Source of the DNA: an uncultured Moraxella sp.
GTDB taxonomy: Bacteria > Pseudomonadota > Gammaproteobacteria > Pseudomonadales > Moraxellaceae
Direction: 5' to 3'
Length of the DNA stretch: 13,030 bases
NCBI GenBank assembly: GCA_916720335.1
Contig: CAKAQU010000041.1
Span: 1-13,030 of the forward strand
Shown here: positions 1-7,617 of the stretch, one piece after another
How the letters are laid out: each line of letters opens with the position of its first letter
How positions within the stretch are numbered: the first letter of the stretch is position 1
Made by a program: the position numbers and the translations under genes
Notes under the pieces: model-generated
Seen by the model: the letters and a program-made list of their open reading frames with translations, nothing else
What the model was told of the DNA's origin: nothing
Databases searched by the model: none

Positions 1-2
1 AT

Positions 3-689
3 CAACAATTTTTTGAAAAAATCAATCAATTAAAACAGCAAAAAAATTGCTCCATTCATTTAGTTATTGGACAAGTAGAAGACGATGCGTCTGTACAAAA
101 TTCTTTAAGTTGTGTACAAACAAATGGTGAATTATTAACCAAAGTACGCCAAATTTATCCTAATGACATCGTGATTTACAAGCCACACCCTGATGTTGAA
201 GCAGGACTACGTGTTGGAGAAGTTGCTTTGGATGCGCTGCAGTGTGCTGATGTTATTGCTCAAGATATTGCTATATCAGAATGTCTGTCGTTATTAGGTG
301 AGCGTGATAAAGTGCATACTATCAGCTCGTTATCGGGTTTTGAGGCTTTGGTGCGCGGTCTTAATGTGGTGTGTTATGGCTTGCCATTTTATGCAGGCTT
401 TGGTTTGACAGAAGATGTTGATGATGTTAAATACAATCATGCAAAAAGACAAGCTGTGTTTAATCGGCGAAAACGCAGTCCTTTAACCATAGAAGAATTG
501 ATTTTTGCCACATTGATTGATTACCCATTATATCATCTACCCCATGGTTATGGTCTAGCAACGCCAGAACAAACGATTGAATTTTTATATAAAAATGACA
601 AACCTAAGCAAAATTTTGCTCAAAAATCAATTAGAAAAGTAAAAACTAAATTTATGCAGTTTCGCCGATACATCACAAAAAAGCAATAA
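3..689 (+). CDS. kpsC: KpsC-type capsule polysaccharide beta-Kdo transferase, C-terminal part (5' end outside window)
   Basis: Partial gene: the frame is open from the left edge to a TAA at 687-689, giving 228 visible residues, so the start lies outside the window. An internal GTG at 171 is not the start, because the conserved block GQVEDDAS (visible residues 23-30) lies upstream of it. Other family blocks are YKPHPD (59-64), SLSGFEALVRG (about 109-119) and GLPFYAGFGLTED (126-138), followed by an RRKRSPLTIEEL segment and a basic tail. KpsC/LipA proteins are two-module enzymes at the cytoplasmic face of the inner membrane that extend the poly-Kdo linker on lysophosphatidylglycerol for group 2/3-like capsules; only part of the C-terminal module is visible. 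The kpsS-type gene follows 116 bp downstream, the usual partner. The family call is firm. Substrate and capsule type are inferred. Confidence 0.9.
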   Translation, partial: QQFFEKINQLKQQKNCSIHLVIGQVEDDASVQNSLSCVQTNGELLTKVRQIYPNDIVIYKPHPDVEAGLRVGEVALDALQCADVIAQDIAISECLSLLGERDKVHTISSLSGFEALVRGLNVVCYGLPFYAGFGLTEDVDDVKYNHAKRQAVFNRRKRSPLTIEELIFATLIDYPLYHLPHGYGLATPEQTIEFLYKNDKPKQNFAQKSIRKVKTKFMQFRRYITKKQ

Positions 690-706
690 ATCATACTAAT
701 ATTTAT

Positions 707-744
707 TATCAAATGACTTACAAATATCAAATGACTTACAAATA
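707..744. repeat. Perfect 18-bp tandem duplication between kpsC and kpsS
   Basis: The 18-base unit TATCAAATGACTTACAAA occurs at 707-724 and again, identically, at 725-742; the period continues for two more bases. It lies in the 116-bp gap between the two capsule genes and is outside any convincing reading frame. It looks like a recent slippage duplication. No promoter or operator function can be assigned. Confidence 0.9.
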
Positions 745-805
745 ATAGTAAATTTGGATTAAAAAACCAAATAAATAAATTTAAATGTAATTATGATGGT
801 GCGTT

Positions 806-1996
806 ATGACAGTTTCCATGGATAATCTTCTAGAGCATAAAAATATCTTATTATTGCAAGGTAAAATGGGAACTTTTTTTTGTCGTTTTGCCAGTTTTTT
901 GATAAGTAAAAATAAATACGTTCATAAAATTAATTTTAATTTAGGCGATGCTTTTTTTTATTGCCATAAAAAACACATGAGCAATTATCGAGGACGAGTA
1001 AAGGATTTTGATAATTATATACAGGCAATCATTCATAAATACGATATACAAGCTGTTGTTTGTTTTAATGATTGTCGACCTTATCATGAAATTGCAAAGT
1101 CAATTTGTCAAAAATTAAATATTACTTTTTTTGTTTTTGAGGAAGGTTATTTGCGTCCTGATTATATTACATTAGAACAAAATGGAATTAATGGCTATTC
1201 GCAATTAGATGCAAAATACATTCATACGCTCAATAAATCAATTGAAAAACCAAAATACACCGCAAACCGCTTTTTTTTATTATGTTTGTCCGCACTTATT
1301 TATTATATTTTGGTATTTTTTGGGCAATGGTTGTACCCACATTATCAGCATTATCGAGGACTCACTATTTTTCGAGAATTTTGGGCGTGGCTTGTGGCAT
1401 TGGTTAGAAAAGTGGTTCGATTGTTGCCAGATAAACGCTTGGAAGAAAAATTAATCCAACAAAAAAATTTTTATTTAGTGAGTTTGCAGGTACATAATGA
1501 TTCTCAAATTACACACCACAGTCGTTATAAAAATGTTGAGGCGTTTATTGAAGAGGTTTTGACATCCTTTGCTCATTTTGCGCCAAAAAATACCACAATT
1601 GTTTTTAAACATCACCCACTAGATAGAGGGCATAGAGATTATACTTATTTTATTGCCAAATTAGCAAATAAGTTAGATGTATCACAACGTGTCTTTTATG
1701 GTTGTGATATGCACCTACCAAGCCTGATTCGAGCAAGTCTTGGTATGATTACAATTAATAGCACAACAGGACTGCAATCGGTCTATCATAAAAAACCTAC
1801 CAAAACTATGGGTAAAGCTCTTTATGACATCAAAGGTATTACTGACCAAAAACCTTTGGATGAATTTTGGCAAAATCCTACACCACCTGATTATGAATTT
1901 TATTTGCAATTTCGCGAATATCTTATACAACAAACTCAGCTTAATGGTTCTTTTTATGGGCATTCGCCTTGGATTGCAGACTATTTAAAAGATTAA
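806..1996 (+). CDS. kpsS: KpsS-type capsule polysaccharide beta-Kdo transferase
   Basis: A complete 396-residue protein, close to the roughly 390-420 residues usual for KpsS/LipB proteins. Conserved blocks in order: LLLQGKMGTFF (15-25), KINFNLGD (41-48), NDCRPYH (88-94), FEEGYLRPDYITLE (111-124), VSLQVHNDSQITHHSRY (225-241), KHHPLDRGHRDY (268-279) and INSTTGLQS (317-325). In characterised systems KpsS adds the first beta-Kdo to lysophosphatidylglycerol, and KpsC then extends the linker that anchors the capsule chain. A hydrophobic stretch at about 156-176 may contact the membrane. The ATG at 806 has no clear Shine-Dalgarno sequence; the ATG at 818 (Met5) is an alternative start. The coding DNA is very AT-rich, with T8 runs at 874-881, 952-959 and 1271-1278. 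Translation may be coupled to kpsC through a common transcript, but the gap is long. Confidence 0.9.
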   Translation: MTVSMDNLLEHKNILLLQGKMGTFFCRFASFLISKNKYVHKINFNLGDAFFYCHKKHMSNYRGRVKDFDNYIQAIIHKYDIQAVVCFNDCRPYHEIAKSICQKLNITFFVFEEGYLRPDYITLEQNGINGYSQLDAKYIHTLNKSIEKPKYTANRFFLLCLSALIYYILVFFGQWLYPHYQHYRGLTIFREFWAWLVALVRKVVRLLPDKRLEEKLIQQKNFYLVSLQVHNDSQITHHSRYKNVEAFIEEVLTSFAHFAPKNTTIVFKHHPLDRGHRDYTYFIAKLANKLDVSQRVFYGCDMHLPSLIRASLGMITINSTTGLQSVYHKKPTKTMGKALYDIKGITDQKPLDEFWQNPTPPDYEFYLQFREYLIQQTQLNGSFYGHSPWIADYLKD

Positions 1997-2110
1997 AAGA
2001 ACAATTACATTATTAGTTTGCTAACTGCTTAATCAAACAAACGATTTATAAATACACACATAATTATTTATTGCTTTTAGGTGATGATTATATTTTTTTG
2101 ATAAAAAAAC

Positions 2111-2119
2111 TGCTAGAAT
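2111..2119 (+). promoter_or_regulatory. Extended -10 promoter candidate for lepA
   Basis: TGCTAGAAT matches an extended -10 element (TGn directly before a TATAAT-like hexamer). No good -35 is visible at the right spacing, which an extended -10 can tolerate. Transcription would start near 2126, leaving about 26 bases before the lepA ATG. The same TGnTAGAATAA string precedes DUF4845, and TGnTAGAATAA also precedes the OmpA gene. Confidence 0.55.
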
Positions 2120-2151
2120 AACGGGTTTACTTATCTTGATTTATAATTCCT

Positions 2152-3951
2152 ATGACCGAACTTGCCAATATTCGTAACTTTTCTATTATTGCTCATATTG
2201 ACCATGGTAAATCCACGCTAGCTGACCGCTTCATTCAGGTCTGTGGCGGTTTATCTGACCGTGAAATGCAGGCTCAAGTATTAGACAGCATGGATATTGA
2301 AAGAGAGCGCGGCATTACCATTAAGGCTCAATCAGTTACGTTGTATTACAATCACCCAAATGGTCAAAGATATCAACTTAATTTTATTGATACACCTGGG
2401 CACGTTGATTTTTCCTATGAAGTCTCTCGGTCCTTGGCGGCGTGTGAAGGAGCGTTGCTTGTTGTTGATGCCGCTCAAGGTGTTGAAGCCCAATCTGTAG
2501 CAAACTGTTACACTGCTGTAGAGCAAGGACTTGAAGTATTGGCGGTTTTAAATAAAATTGACTTACCGCAGGTAGAACCAGAACGCGTTATTGAAGAGAT
2601 TGAAGATATTATTGGTATAGAAGCTACTGATGCGCCTAGAGTTTCTGCTAAAACAGGTTTGGGTATTGACGAACTTTTGCAGGTTTTGGTTGAAAAAATT
2701 CCTGCTCCAACCGGCGACCGTGATGTACCTTTGCAAGCATTGATTATCGATTCATGGTTTGATAATTATCTTGGTGTAGTTTCTTTGGTACGTGTGCGAG
2801 AAGGGCAGGTAAAAACAGGCGATAAAATTTATATCAAATCTACCGGTGAACATCACTTGGTAACCAGTATTGGTGTATTTACTCCAAAATCCTTGGAAAC
2901 AGGTATTTTAAAAGCTGGTGAAGTTGGTTTTATCATCGCTGGCATCAAAGACATTCAAGGAGCTCCTGTTGGCGATACCATCACTCTTGCCAAGACCCCA
3001 GAAGTTGCCAATATTCCTGGTTTTAAAAAAGTAACCCCGCAAGTTTATGCAGGTATGTTTCCTATTGATTCATCCGACTTTGAAAAGTTTCGTGAAGCTC
3101 TACAAAAACTGCAAATTAACGATGCTGCTTTATTTTTTGAACCAGACACGTCTGAAGCGCTGGGTTTTGGTTTTCGCTGCGGCTTTTTGGGTATGCTGCA
3201 TATGGAAATCATTCAGGAGCGTTTGGAGCGAGAATATAACCTTGATTTGATTACGACCGCTCCTTCAGTGATTTATGAAATTGTTAAGAAGAATGGCGAA
3301 ACAGTATATGTAGACAATCCATCAAAATTACCAGATGCTGGCATCATTCAAGAATTTCGTGAACCAATTGCACGTTGTCATATTTTAGTCCCTCAAGAAT
3401 ATTTAGGTAGCGTAATTACACTTGCGATTGAACGGCGTGGTGTGCAAGTGGATATGAAATTTATAGCGCGCCAAGTTCAGGTGGTGTTTGATATTCCAAT
3501 GGGCGAGGTGGTCATGGACTTTTTTGATAAATTAAAGTCTGCCAGTCGTGGTTTTGCGTCTTTAGATTATGGTTTTGAACGATATCAGGCTGATAAATTA
3601 TCACGTGTGGATGTGTTGATTAATGGCGAAAAAGTTGATGCGCTGGCGATGATTTGCCATCAAGAACACGCTCGCCGTCGTGGTAATCAATTGGTTGAGA
3701 AGATGAAGGAGTTAATTCCTCGTCAAATGTTTGATGTGGCAATTCAAGCTGCCATTGGCAGTCAGATTATCGCACGTTCTACTGTTAAAGCTATGCGTAA
3801 AGACGTTTTGGCAAAATGTTATGGTGGGGACGTGAGTCGCAAAAAGAAACTCCTTGAAAAACAAAAAGCAGGTAAAAAACGTATGAAGCAAGTAGGTAGT
3901 GTTGAAATTCCACAAGAGGCGTTTTTGGCAGTGCTAAAAGTAGATGATTGA
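2152..3951 (+). CDS. lepA: Elongation factor 4 (LepA), back-translocating translation GTPase
   Basis: The 599-residue protein has the same length as E. coli LepA. The GTPase motifs are in order: AHIDHGKST (G1, 14-22), RGITI (G2, 53-57), DTPGH (G3, 80-84), NKID (G4, 134-137) and SAK (G5, 165-167). EF-G-like domains II, III and V follow, then the LepA-specific C-terminal domain (from about 490), with HQEHARRRGNQLVEKMKEL and a lysine-rich end near 560-585. LepA is a soluble ribosome-binding GTPase implicated in back-translocation and 30S biogenesis under stress. The ATG at 2152 is the only start that keeps the usual N-terminus, yet no Shine-Dalgarno sequence is visible just before it. It sits upstream of lepB, the classic lepA-lepB order, here separated by 153 bp. 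Confidence 0.98.
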   Translation: MTELANIRNFSIIAHIDHGKSTLADRFIQVCGGLSDREMQAQVLDSMDIERERGITIKAQSVTLYYNHPNGQRYQLNFIDTPGHVDFSYEVSRSLAACEGALLVVDAAQGVEAQSVANCYTAVEQGLEVLAVLNKIDLPQVEPERVIEEIEDIIGIEATDAPRVSAKTGLGIDELLQVLVEKIPAPTGDRDVPLQALIIDSWFDNYLGVVSLVRVREGQVKTGDKIYIKSTGEHHLVTSIGVFTPKSLETGILKAGEVGFIIAGIKDIQGAPVGDTITLAKTPEVANIPGFKKVTPQVYAGMFPIDSSDFEKFREALQKLQINDAALFFEPDTSEALGFGFRCGFLGMLHMEIIQERLEREYNLDLITTAPSVIYEIVKKNGETVYVDNPSKLPDAGIIQEFREPIARCHILVPQEYLGSVITLAIERRGVQVDMKFIARQVQVVFDIPMGEVVMDFFDKLKSASRGFASLDYGFERYQADKLSRVDVLINGEKVDALAMICHQEHARRRGNQLVEKMKELIPRQMFDVAIQAAIGSQIIARSTVKAMRKDVLAKCYGGDVSRKKKLLEKQKAGKKRMKQVGSVEIPQEAFLAVLKVDD

Positions 3952-3964
3952 TTGCGTTGATAAA

Positions 3965-4012
3965 AACGCGGGGATGTTTTTTTTATTAAAAAATAACAAC
4001 GCGGTGATGTTT
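3965..4012. repeat. Near-identical 15-bp direct repeat in the lepA-lepB gap
   Basis: The 15-base sequence AACGCGGGGATGTTT at 3965-3979 recurs at 3998-4012 with one change (GGGG to GGTG), 33 bp apart start to start. The first copy also forms a short stem with GCGTT at 3954-3958, followed a few bases later by a T8 run, so a weak lepA terminator is possible. The 5-bp stem and the gap before the T run make that doubtful. Confidence 0.6.
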
Positions 4013-4093
4013 GTATAAGAATCATCAGTTACAATAAAAAGTATTTGTATTTTTGCTGATTTTTAGTTTTTTTGATTGCTTTATAGTTATTTT

Positions 4094-4098
4094 AGGAG
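4094..4098 (+). promoter_or_regulatory. Ribosome binding site that sets the lepB start
   Basis: AGGAG is a strong Shine-Dalgarno core. It lies 6 bases before the GTG at 4105 but only 3 bases before the in-frame TTG at 4102. The spacing favours GTG as the lepB initiation codon. Confidence 0.7.
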
Positions 4099-4104
4099 TA
4101 TTTG

Positions 4105-5199
4105 GTGGAATTTGATTTAAATCTTATCCTTGTGCCTGCAACATTGGTACTGCTTTTTGCGTGGCTTATTGATAAGTTTATTTTAAAAAAACATAAATTA
4201 GTCAATCAGCATTCTCGATTGATTGATTTGGCAAATAACCACCTAGAAAAAACCAAAAAAGAATTTAGCGATGCTTTAGTAAAAACTGGACACGCACCAG
4301 CACCTGATGAATTTATTGTTCATGAGCATACCCCCGAATCGCTTAAAAATTTAAATGTTGCTTATCAACAAGCTCGCCAAAGTTTAATTCATGCTCAAGG
4401 TGGTGTTGACAAAATATTGCCTAAAGAACCATTACTAGTGCGTTGGGCGTATGAATATTTACCAATTTTATTGATTATTTTGTTGGTACGTTCTTTTGTA
4501 GTAGAACCATTTAATATTCCATCATCGTCTATGGTGCCATCGTTGTATACGGGCGATTTTATTTTGGTGAATAAGGCGTCTTATGGTCTAAAACTGCCTT
4601 TAACGCATACTAAGATTTTAAGCACCGGTTCGCCAAAACATGGTGATGTGGTGGTTTTTCGTTATCCTTTAAATGAAAAACGCTATTACATCAAACGCAT
4701 GATTGGTTTGCCGGGCGATACTGTGGCGTTTGATAATGGTGTGCTGACAATCAATGGTACAAAAGTTGAAACTACATTAGCAGATTATCAAATGCCTCAA
4801 GCCTTGCAAGATACCTTGTTTCAAAGACAAATTGGTCAGCACCGCTTAACAGATGATGAACGCAGTCATTTTGGACGAACCGAAGAACAAAATGCTAACT
4901 ACTATCAAGAAAAACTGGGTGAACACAGTTATAAGGTGCGTTATTTAAAAGAAGTGCTTGATTATGTTCCTCAGTTTATCGCAAAAGAATCCGCAGTCAA
5001 CAGTCAAACCAAATGGCAAATCACTGTTCCTGAGGGTCATTATTTTGTGATGGGTGATAATCGTGACCGCAGCGAAGATAGTCGCTATTGGGGATTGGTT
5101 CCAGAAAAAAATCTAGCAGGGCGAGCAAGTTACATTTGGATGCATAAAAATGAAGGTTTATCAATACCAAGTTTTGGGCGAGTGGGTAAAATTGACTGA
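4105..5199 (+). CDS. lepB: Signal peptidase I (LepB)
   Basis: Signal peptidase I cleaves signal peptides from exported proteins at the periplasmic face of the inner membrane. From the GTG start the protein has 364 residues, longer than the 324 of E. coli LepB. A first membrane segment (about 6-26) is followed by a long charged cytoplasmic stretch (about 27-115) and a second membrane segment (about 117-134). The catalytic serine is in PSSSMVPSL (Ser142) and the catalytic lysine in YYIKRMIGLPGD (Lys197), the Ser-Lys dyad of the S26 family. The C-terminal box GDNRDRSEDSRYWG spans about 317-330. An extra periplasmic stretch, about 225-300, separates the core strands. A TTG at 4102 would add one residue. 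A TACAAT at 4030-4035 is a weak possible -10 for a separate promoter. Confidence 0.96.
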   Translation: MEFDLNLILVPATLVLLFAWLIDKFILKKHKLVNQHSRLIDLANNHLEKTKKEFSDALVKTGHAPAPDEFIVHEHTPESLKNLNVAYQQARQSLIHAQGGVDKILPKEPLLVRWAYEYLPILLIILLVRSFVVEPFNIPSSSMVPSLYTGDFILVNKASYGLKLPLTHTKILSTGSPKHGDVVVFRYPLNEKRYYIKRMIGLPGDTVAFDNGVLTINGTKVETTLADYQMPQALQDTLFQRQIGQHRLTDDERSHFGRTEEQNANYYQEKLGEHSYKVRYLKEVLDYVPQFIAKESAVNSQTKWQITVPEGHYFVMGDNRDRSEDSRYWGLVPEKNLAGRASYIWMHKNEGLSIPSFGRVGKID

Positions 5200-5255
5200 T
5201 TAAAAGTACAAATTGTTTCTTTTGGTTAAACAAGGTATTATCTCAAAAAAATAGA

Positions 5256-5264
5256 TGGTAGAAT
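5256..5264 (+). promoter_or_regulatory. Extended -10 promoter candidate before DUF4845-rnc-era
   Basis: TGGTAGAAT in the 100-bp gap after lepB is an extended -10 match and continues as AACG, exactly as before lepA. No clear -35 is seen. It would start a transcript near 5271 covering the DUF4845 gene and probably rnc, whose gap is only 55 bp. Confidence 0.5.
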
Positions 5265-5299
5265 AACGAATTTATATTAGAATAAATGATGAGTTTATT

Positions 5300-5701
5300 A
5301 TGAGACAACTACCATCTAATCAACGCGGTGCTAGTGTTACCACTATTGTTTTAGGCGTGATTGCATTAGGACTTTTAATGCGTTTGGCAATTGGAGCAAT
5401 TCCTGCCTATATTGGGGATTATCAATTTACAAAATTAGTTGCTCAAGAATTGGCAAACGCAAACGCTGCTAAAAGAACTGAGAAAGAGTTTTTTAATAAT
5501 TTAAGTCGTCAAATGAGTATTAATGCCAACTATACTGATAAACCTGAAGAAATGCTTATCATCACTAATAAAACTCCTGGCGCGCTGGCAGTAAAAAGCC
5601 ATTATTCTGTTGAGCGCAATTTCTATGGCAATACATTTATTGTAACCCGCTTTGAAAAAGAGATTGCGCCAGCAGCCACAACTTCTACTTCCAATAATTA
5701 A
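5300..5701 (+). CDS. DUF4845 family membrane-anchored protein
   Basis: This 133-residue protein has a short basic N-terminus (MRQLPSNQRG), a single hydrophobic segment at about 12-35 and a soluble remainder rich in Asn, Lys and Glu. The QRGAS start followed by a long hydrophobic helix resembles a type IV pilin N-terminus, but the usual Phe-Thr-Leu-Glu processing site is absent. Small proteins of this type, recognised as DUF4845, commonly sit between lepB and rnc in beta- and gammaproteobacteria, and the position here is exactly that. Most of the protein is probably periplasmic. Function is unknown; the link to protein export rests only on its neighbours. A weak GATGAG ribosome binding site lies 6 bases before the ATG. 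Confidence 0.85.
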   Translation: MRQLPSNQRGASVTTIVLGVIALGLLMRLAIGAIPAYIGDYQFTKLVAQELANANAAKRTEKEFFNNLSRQMSINANYTDKPEEMLIITNKTPGALAVKSHYSVERNFYGNTFIVTRFEKEIAPAATTSTSNN

Positions 5702-5756
5702 TAAGTTATAAATTACGGTACAAATCATCTAATCAATAATAATACATGCTTCAATT

Positions 5757-6506
5757 ATGAATGCTTCTACATCATATTTCACTGATTTTTATCAAGGATT
5801 GCCTTATCTTTTACAATCAATAGGCTATCAGTTTTCATCAGTGGAATTATTAAAACGCGCTTTGACACACCGTTCTTATGATTCTAAAAACAGTTATGAA
5901 CGACTGGAATTTTTAGGAGATGCACTCTTAGGTATGGTGATTGCTAAAGCCTTATTTCATCAATATCCGAATTATGATGAAGGCAAATTAACCAGAATGC
6001 GAGCAACGCTGGTGCGTCAAGAGACGTTGGTTGAAATTGCTCAAGATTTACAATTGTTTAATCATGTGATTTTGGGTATTGGAGAGCAAAAAGGTGGTGG
6101 TCGTCATCGAGCGTCTATTTTAGCAGATTGTGTAGAAGCAATTATTGGAGCCATTTATCTAGACTGCCAAGACATCAAAGTTTTGCAAGATATCATTTTA
6201 TTGTGGTATAAGGATAAAATTTCTACCGTTGGTAAAGAAAAAGTACTCAAGGATGCAAAATCTCGTTTGCAAGAATGGTTGCAAGCCAATAAACTGCCTT
6301 TACCAACTTATGAATTGTTGGATACTATTGGCACTGCTCCTGATCAAACTTTTGTGATACAATGCACTGTAGTGATGAAAGACTGTTCAAAAATTATTGA
6401 AACAGGCGAATCACGGCGAATTGCTGAACAAAAATGTGCTGAACGCATGATTAATCAGCTCAATATGTTAATGTTTGAAAATCCCATCAAATATAAACCC
6501 GCATAA
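5757..6506 (+). CDS. rnc: Ribonuclease III
   Basis: RNase III is a cytoplasmic Mg-dependent endonuclease that cleaves double-stranded RNA, including the 30S rRNA precursor. The protein has 249 residues (E. coli 226). The signature YERLEFLGDALL places catalytic acidic residues at Glu48, Glu51 and Asp55; Asp124 and Glu127 in ADCVEAIIGA complete the set. A double-stranded RNA-binding domain spans about 164-236, ending in the GESRRIAEQKCAERM helix. About 13 extra residues precede the usual N-terminus, and there is a short C-terminal tail (NPIKYKPA). No good Shine-Dalgarno sequence precedes the ATG and no other suitable start exists nearby. The rnc-era pairing is conserved in many bacteria; here they are 88 bp apart with a hairpin between. 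Confidence 0.97.
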   Translation: MNASTSYFTDFYQGLPYLLQSIGYQFSSVELLKRALTHRSYDSKNSYERLEFLGDALLGMVIAKALFHQYPNYDEGKLTRMRATLVRQETLVEIAQDLQLFNHVILGIGEQKGGGRHRASILADCVEAIIGAIYLDCQDIKVLQDIILLWYKDKISTVGKEKVLKDAKSRLQEWLQANKLPLPTYELLDTIGTAPDQTFVIQCTVVMKDCSKIIETGESRRIAEQKCAERMINQLNMLMFENPIKYKPA

Positions 6507-6530
6507 TTTATTTTTTATCAATGAATTTAG

Positions 6531-6565
6531 CCAATCATCTATTCATCATGCTGATAGTTGATTGG
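6531..6565 (+). other. Hairpin in the rnc-era intergenic region
   Basis: The left arm, 6531-6542, pairs with the right arm, 6554-6565, at 11 of 12 positions (one T-T mismatch), around an 11-base loop. No T run follows, so it is not an ordinary intrinsic terminator. It lies in the 3' region of rnc and the 5' leader of era and could be an mRNA processing or stability element. That role is inferred. Confidence 0.6.
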
Positions 6566-6594
6566 TTCTTCATTAATTAGTTGTAGGCGAAATT

Positions 6595-7578
6595 ATGACT
6601 GAAAACCAAAACGACAATACCATTGATGCTTTTTTTGGCGCATCAAATACAAACATTGCTGATGATTTTCGGTCGGGATTTGTGGCAATTGTGGGCCGTC
6701 CCAATGTGGGAAAATCCACATTGATGAATCATTTGCTTGGTCAAAAATTATCCATAACATCGCGCAAACCTCAAACGACTCGTCATCGCATTCATGGTAT
6801 TTTAACGGATGAATCAGCTCAAATTGTCTTTGTGGATACTCCCGGCATTCATACCAAAGAGGTTAAAGCCATCAATGAACGCATGAATAAAGCGGCAATT
6901 TCTGCATTATCCGATGTGGATTTGGTGTTGTTTGTGGTTGATGGATTGCATTGGAAAGAAGATGATTTATTAACTTTAGAAAAATTAGCTCAAACGGATT
7001 TACCCATTATTTTGGTAATCAACAAAGCAGATACCATCAAAGATAAGGATAAGCTGTTGCCACTCATAGAAGAGTACCAACAAAGTTTTGAATTTGCTGA
7101 TATCATTCCTGTATCAGCGCTGCATGCAAAAAATTTAGATAGATTGCAAGAGCTTGTTATAAGTTATCTACCAAAACGTCCACCTATTTTCGACCCAGAG
7201 CAAATTACAGATAGAAGTGAACGTTTTTTAGCTAGTGAAATCATTCGTGAAAAAATCATGCGTCAATCAGGTGAAGAAGTACCTTATGATTTGACTGTGC
7301 AAATTGATGCATTCAAAGACGAACCTGCCCATAAAGACCCAGAAACGGGTAAATGGCGACGTGCTTGTACATTTATTGATGCAACAATTTTTGTCGAAAG
7401 AGCAGGTCAAAAAACCATCATTATTGGCAATAAAGGCAGTCGCATTAAGCAAATTGGTATAGAAGCTCGTACTGATATGGAAAAACTTTTTGACCGCAAA
7501 ATTATGCTTACTCTTTGGGTGAAAGTCAAAAAGGGGTGGAGTGATGATGAACGAGCTTTGACGAGTTTGGGATATTAA
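6595..7578 (+). CDS. era: GTPase Era, 16S rRNA-binding ribosome assembly factor
   Basis: Era binds the 3' end of 16S rRNA and helps 30S maturation. The 327-residue protein carries G1 GRPNVGKS (34-41), the effector region QTTRHRI (60-66), G3 DTPG (81-84), G4 NKAD (143-146) and G5 SAL (174-176). The C-terminal KH domain has its GNKG loop at 278-281 and ends WVKVKKGWSDDERALTSLGY, typical of Era. About 26 acidic and polar residues precede the usual start (SGFVAIVGRP), making it longer than the 301-residue E. coli protein. A downstream start is not obvious, and a weak AGGCGA ribosome binding site at 6585-6590 supports the ATG chosen. pdxJ follows after 39 bp; recO is not between them. Confidence 0.97.
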   Translation: MTENQNDNTIDAFFGASNTNIADDFRSGFVAIVGRPNVGKSTLMNHLLGQKLSITSRKPQTTRHRIHGILTDESAQIVFVDTPGIHTKEVKAINERMNKAAISALSDVDLVLFVVDGLHWKEDDLLTLEKLAQTDLPIILVINKADTIKDKDKLLPLIEEYQQSFEFADIIPVSALHAKNLDRLQELVISYLPKRPPIFDPEQITDRSERFLASEIIREKIMRQSGEEVPYDLTVQIDAFKDEPAHKDPETGKWRRACTFIDATIFVERAGQKTIIIGNKGSRIKQIGIEARTDMEKLFDRKIMLTLWVKVKKGWSDDERALTSLGY

Positions 7579-7617
7579 TTTAATCATCTGTTAAGATTAT
7601 TATTGCTAGGATAAAAA

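Noticed and set aside
2142..2147. TATAAT just before lepA as its -10 box.
   Set aside because: Only 4 bases separate it from the ATG, so transcription would start inside the gene, and no -35 fits; the extended -10 at 2111-2119 is better.
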